From assembly GCA_029844215.1 (NCBI GenBank), contig CM056721.1, positions 7,204,368-7,268,367 on the forward strand: a stretch of DNA of 64,000 nt. Direction: 5' to 3'. This DNA comes from Przewalskia tangutica. Its lineage: Eukaryota > Streptophyta > Magnoliopsida > Solanales > Solanaceae. How positions within the stretch are numbered: the first letter of the stretch is position 1; each line of letters opens with the position of its first letter. Of this stretch, positions 60,375-64,000 are shown piece after piece. Below the pieces are notes generated by a model, which saw only the letters and a list, made by a program, of their open reading frames with translations, was not told the DNA's origin and did not search any database. Both the position numbers and the translations under genes were made by a program.

Positions 60375-60673
60375 TGTTAAATTTCTGAATCTATATGAGT
60401 AGAAAGCTCACAGTGAAGAAGAAGAAGCGAGAGAGAATGAGACATAGGAGAAATCGCATAGAGCAAGTAACGAGAGAGAGATATTTTTGGGGCTCAAGTT
60501 GAGCTTCTGTGAGAACTTCCTTATTATGTTTGCACAGAAAAAACTAACTACAAAATTATAGTCCTAGTCCTATTTATAAGCTATTACAAGTTAACTAACC
60601 AAGACTAACTAAACTAACCAATGCTTACTAAAACTAGCCAAGGCTAACTATATATCAACTATATATCTCAACA
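60375..60673 (-). repeat. 5' LTR of the gene-carrying element
   Basis: Pairs with 55854-56153; next to the right GAGAT duplication. Confidence 0.9.
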
Positions 60674-60678
60674 GAGAT

Positions 60679-62224
60679 ACTTCATGCGCCAGACTGTCTT
60701 GTGTCAAGAACCCCAGTTCATAAATCTCTCTGCTCAAGAATTCCAAAAAATAAAGTCTCAAACCATTTGTTCTTGATATATAGAATATTTTTCGAATATT
60801 ATTTCATTAATTGTATATCTCTTATTTTAGGTAGAATTGTATTCATATTGTAATTAGGTCTTCCATTTTAGATAGAATTATATTTTCTATTATAATTAGG
60901 TTGATTAGTTATCTAATTTAAATATTCATGTACTATTGTATACGTTATACATTATTGATGAATACAATCAGGAACATATTTCTTTAGTTCTAATATTCAA
61001 GTTTACAAATAATTCAGTGATACACAGTATCTTATCCTCTTTCAAGAAGTTGGACATAAGAATATTCTTCCAATATTTGTTTTTTTTTTTGGTTTCTTTT
61101 CCAAAATATTTTACTCCTATTATCAGCAAATAGTGAATTTTAAATAGTTTAGATATAGTGAATTCACATTCTGCTCAATGTATGGAATCAAATATTATTT
61201 GGTATTTGACAAGATCAATGTTCGATTTCACCAATTCTATACTAAAATGTTCATTACAATTCCTCAAATATATAAAAGAAGAAGAGGTAATGAGTCGGAG
61301 CTAAAGACAAAACAAACATGGGAGATGATTAGGTGTTTTGGTTCATTAAGTCGATTATGGTAGATAGGAATCAAGAAAGTATGGGGCAAAACATTTTTGT
61401 CCTACCAACTACCATCTAAAAGGCACACAAGTTCCTAATATTAAAAATTTTAAACATAAACTTGATGGTCCTGAATTTAATTTTCACCTTGTACTGTTCC
61501 CAATTCTCATGACAACACTCTTCACCTCCCAAGAAAACCCGTAAATGGCAATTTAGGCCCCTTATCTTTCTGCCATTTTTCACTTTTGATCAGGCCCACA
61601 GGCATGTGTTATATATCACTGAGAGTGAACATGCACAAAACTGTACTTAGATCACAACCCGTACCAATACTACTACTACTACACAGAAAAATACAAAAGC
61701 TGGTAACTTAAGTTGGCTGTAACAGGGCATGGATCTATCTCTCCTGCAAAACTTCTCTCAACTTGCCCATCATTTTTCCACAGTTTGATCCAAAATGGAA
61801 GTTGAATTTTGTTTCTTCGAACCAATTTTTTCCTTTTAGTAACTTTACAAGGAAGATTCATCATGAATTTGTTAGTTTTACGTTGGCTTTCCTTGAGCAA
61901 TCTTGGTAAATATTTATCCGCACCGGACGCTTACGCCAAACCATTTACTATAATTAAGTGATTTAATAAGGTGAAAATGCAAGTTAGTTAATCATGGCTA
62001 AGTGTTAAAAGTTTATATACAAACACATGTCATTCATCTATTAATATTAATATGGTATAAACACCAGGTGCGGGTAATTTTTTACCCGCAGTCCTCCTCC
62101 ATTATTCGAATTTGGGACCCCAACGTGAGCGAATTTATACATTAGTTTCCAGCAACGAGTTCACAGAGTATTTTTTGTTGTAGGAAATTTACAAAGAAGA
62201 GGAGATGGTTTTTGCATGTATTAT
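60679..62224. other. Intergenic, nothing recognised
   Basis: AT-rich. The basic minus-strand frame at 61679-61900 and the plus-strand frames at 60936 and 61178 show no domain. Confidence 0.5.
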
Positions 62225-62310
62225 TTGGTAGAGGTAAGGTTTATGTACACTCTACCTTCCCAGACTCCACGTTGTGGGATTTCACTGGGTATGTTGTTGT
62301 TGTATGTATT
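62225..62310 (+). mobile_element. TS-type SINE 3' end
   Basis: ttggtagaggtaaggtttat, ctaccttcccagactccacg and gggatttcactgggtatgtt followed by gttgttgt are the TS SINE 3' body and tail. The 5' part is missing. Confidence 0.82.
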
Positions 62311-63095
62311 ATTTGGACAGACAACGGAGTAAAAAGAATTATGTAGATGTTTAGAATATATTTTCTTAGATATACCAATTAGAAACATCATAAATTGGAA
62401 GGCAGTTACGAGGTCATGACATGAGTTGAAAGAGGACCACCAGAAAAGAAAGATCTGATCTGATTATTACTATCAGATCGTTTCAGGTCTCAGTAGAAGA
62501 AAAAAGGTGAAGTAAATCCAGCACATATCCAATCTATAGTGGACGTGGCCTTTAATTAACTCTCACTGCACACACTGCAATTTTTCATGTAAACGTGCAG
62601 CATTGGATTTCACCAAACAATCTATCTACAACTTCTTACCAGTTTTTCTTCACCATTCAATATGATGTTGATCATTATGAACTTTATAATAAGCTCAAGT
62701 TTCAGTTGCCTAGTGAAAAGAAAAGTGCACCACCATTCAAAAGAGAATTGAAGAGAGGGACTTGGCCTCAGATATGGTGCTCATCTTTTTGACTTTTTTC
62801 CTCCACTTATGAGGCTGTCATAAACTTACAAAATGTTAGGTAAAGCTAGTGGGTCTTGTCAAATTGGAACACACTATGCTTACCCATAAGGCCATAACAC
62901 AATTCCACAAGCTATAGAAAATTTCATCACTTACAACCATTCGTCGAACATGTTTGAGCTAAATACATTTTCAAGTTGAACAATTATTTTGGAGAACTAT
63001 AAAATATAGCACGCTATAGGATATGGGAACATTTTATCTTTGTTTTTCATCGGTCAAATGTAACTCAATGCCAATATGTTCACAATTCTCTCTAT
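62311..63095. other. Intergenic and 3' flank of the MRS2 exon
   Basis: The frame at 62595-62792 has no recognised domain. The last part is presumably the 3' UTR of the minus-strand magnesium transporter gene. Confidence 0.45.
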
Positions 63096-63383
63096 TCACT
63101 CCAGCAATTGTTTGTGCTTACCCCAGGCAATCGCAATGACATATAAGAAGAGAGTGCCAGTGGCACCACCACCAATTGTCCACAGGAATTCCGGCATCCC
63201 AGCTTTTGTTTCGTCAAACAGTTCAATGTCAATATTCATACCGAAAATTCCAGCCACAACCACAAAGGCGCTCACCACAAGAGTTGCCGTTGTTAACATG
63301 ACTCCCATTTGCAACAGATGGTTCTGCTTGTCATCCAGCATAATGTTGATATAGTCTTCGGTGTCATCCACATACTCGCGTAG
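63096..63383 (-). CDS. MRS2: MRS2/MGT (CorA-type) magnesium transporter, last exon
   Basis: The minus strand has an acceptor (atttcttcag) before 63383. It is then open through LREYVDDTEDYINIMLDDKQ, NHLLQMGVMLTTATLVVSAF (first membrane helix), the diagnostic FGMN motif as VAGIFGMNIDIELFDE, a second helix FLWTIGGGATGTLFLYVIAI and the end WGKHKQLLE with TGA at 63096. GMN lines the Mg2+ pore entrance in CorA/MRS2 channels. About 95 residues are seen of a family of some 400-450. The rest must lie to the right of the window, across an intron containing a MITE-like and a SINE sequence. A truncated pseudogene cannot be excluded, but the exon has no defect. Confidence 0.88.
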   Translation of the reverse strand, partial: LREYVDDTEDYINIMLDDKQNHLLQMGVMLTTATLVVSAFVVVAGIFGMNIDIELFDETKAGMPEFLWTIGGGATGTLFLYVIAIAWGKHKQLLE

Positions 63384-63963
63384 CTGAAGAAATTAAAACA
63401 AATTAAAAAGAGACAACAACAGCGACAAACTAAATTAAAATACAGTAAAACTGTGTCACCCATGTAGCTACAAAGTAGTCAAACTTCATCTCTGAATTCT
63501 GATAATGCTATTCCAAAATCAAAGTAATTATTTGCAATTACAACATTACCACATGGACTGTTTTTATCGAATGGTAGTTTTCGTCAAGAATTCGAGCTTT
63601 GAAAAGTCAGATAAAATTAACGGAGAGAGGGGTTAGCTTGTAGAGAAAGTCAAACTAGGATTCGAAAATATCAAGAGTGCTTGCCGAATCCTAGCACATG
63701 TATTCATACCTGGATTCGGAACCCTGAATTTAGATTTTGCCGAATCCGACCCTCAGATCCGGATCGGTGTCGGATACCCGCACCTAGAGGTGTCAAATGG
63801 GCGGGTTGGGCTGAACTGGGCAGGTCAAATTGGGGTGAGTTAATCAATGAGCAGGTTCTTGACCTGCCCAAAAGTTATTTGGGCTGAAACGGGTTGGGTC
63901 AAATGGGCTAAAATGCGGATCATAATCCGACCCGCCCAATTCTTACTAACTTTTAATTGCTTT
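63384..63963. other. Intron of the MRS2 gene, with a possible hAT-type MITE
   Basis: gaggtgtcaaatgggcgggt (63788) and cataatccgacccgcccaat (about 63921) are imperfect inverted repeats of a type common in small plant hAT derivatives. Directly upstream, gattcgg/ccgaatcc motifs recur (63660-63760). No further MRS2 exon is recognised. Confidence 0.4.
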
Positions 63964-64000
63964 ACAACAACAACATACCTGTGAAATCCCACAACGTGGA
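63964..64000 (-). mobile_element. TS-type SINE tail, continues past the window
   Basis: aacaacaacatacctgtgaa and atcccacaacgtgga are the reverse complement of the TS SINE 3' end (compare 62260-62310). Confidence 0.8.

Larger units (their letters stand above)
55854..60673 (-). mobile_element. Non-autonomous LTR retroelement carrying host-gene fragments, TSD GAGAT
   Basis: Matching LTRs of about 300 bp (55854-56153, 60375-60673) start TGTTGAGATATATAG and end AATTTAACA on the minus strand. Perfect GAGAT duplications lie outside (55849-55853 and 60674-60678). Minus orientation is set by the PBS tggtatcagagcc (60362-60374) and a purine tract agtttgaggggga beside the 3' LTR. The 4.2-kb interior has no gag-pol motif. 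It holds fragments like a THO6/DWA1 WD40 gene and phosphoglycerate kinase, plus an extra LTR-like piece (57515-57918). Movement would need enzymes from another copia. Confidence 0.85.

Noticed and set aside
62595..62792. 65-residue open frame
   Set aside because: No recognised domain, splice partners or neighbours that support a gene.

Overview
The window is nuclear DNA of a flowering plant, almost certainly a member of the nightshade family (Solanaceae). The evidence is TS-type SINE tails, an R1/Hero-like resistance gene beginning MAYA, spliced plant genes (SOFL, MRS2/MGT), Stowaway and Harbinger MITEs, and nested Ty3/gypsy and Ty1/copia LTR retrotransposons with 5-bp target-site duplications (TSDs). 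There are no bacterial features and no CRISPR array. Most of the 64 kb is retrotransposon sequence. All function calls come from reading protein motifs; no database search was possible.

Layout. 1-6652: a minus-strand gypsy LTR that runs off the left edge, carrying a younger plus-strand solo LTR (1450-4442, TSD CTAAC). 6768-9090: a decayed hAT transposase gene whose GC-rich 3' tandem repeat is split by an internally deleted gypsy element (9343-12146, TSD CCCCG). 12.3-17 kb: intergenic DNA with tandem repeats and a tRNA-derived SINE. 17067-23425: an Athila-type element keeping only gag and protease. 23426-24115: another LTR scrap.

24.5-27.3 kb (minus): an intact CC-NB-LRR gene. Upstream of it is a duplicated block of about 1.3 kb (27420-28690 and 29737-31050) with Stowaway and Harbinger-like elements and a SINE inserted inside another SINE.

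32157-47732: a nucleobase-ascorbate transporter (NAT) pseudogene. One exon is split by a minus-strand copia element (32206-47004, TSD ATATT), which itself hosts a Tat/Ogre-like non-autonomous element of about 10 kb (32668-42623) and a gypsy solo LTR (43531-46224). A hAT-type MITE sits exactly on a NAT splice donor, and a second, truncated copia of the same family interrupts the next exon.

52729-53935: a four-exon SOB-FIVE-LIKE (SOFL) gene. 54.6-55.8 kb: a copia remnant. 55854-60673: a non-autonomous LTR element (TSD GAGAT) carrying fragments that resemble two host genes, a THO6/DWA1-type WD40 gene and phosphoglycerate kinase. 63096-63383 (minus): the last exon of an MRS2/MGT magnesium transporter whose other exons lie beyond the right edge.

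The genes that look functional are the NLR, SOFL and the MRS2 exon. They are not an operon-like unit and are separated by transposon clusters. The observations most worth following are the host-gene-carrying retroelement, the four-level nest inside the NAT exon, and an 85-bp array that is open over long stretches in all three minus frames.
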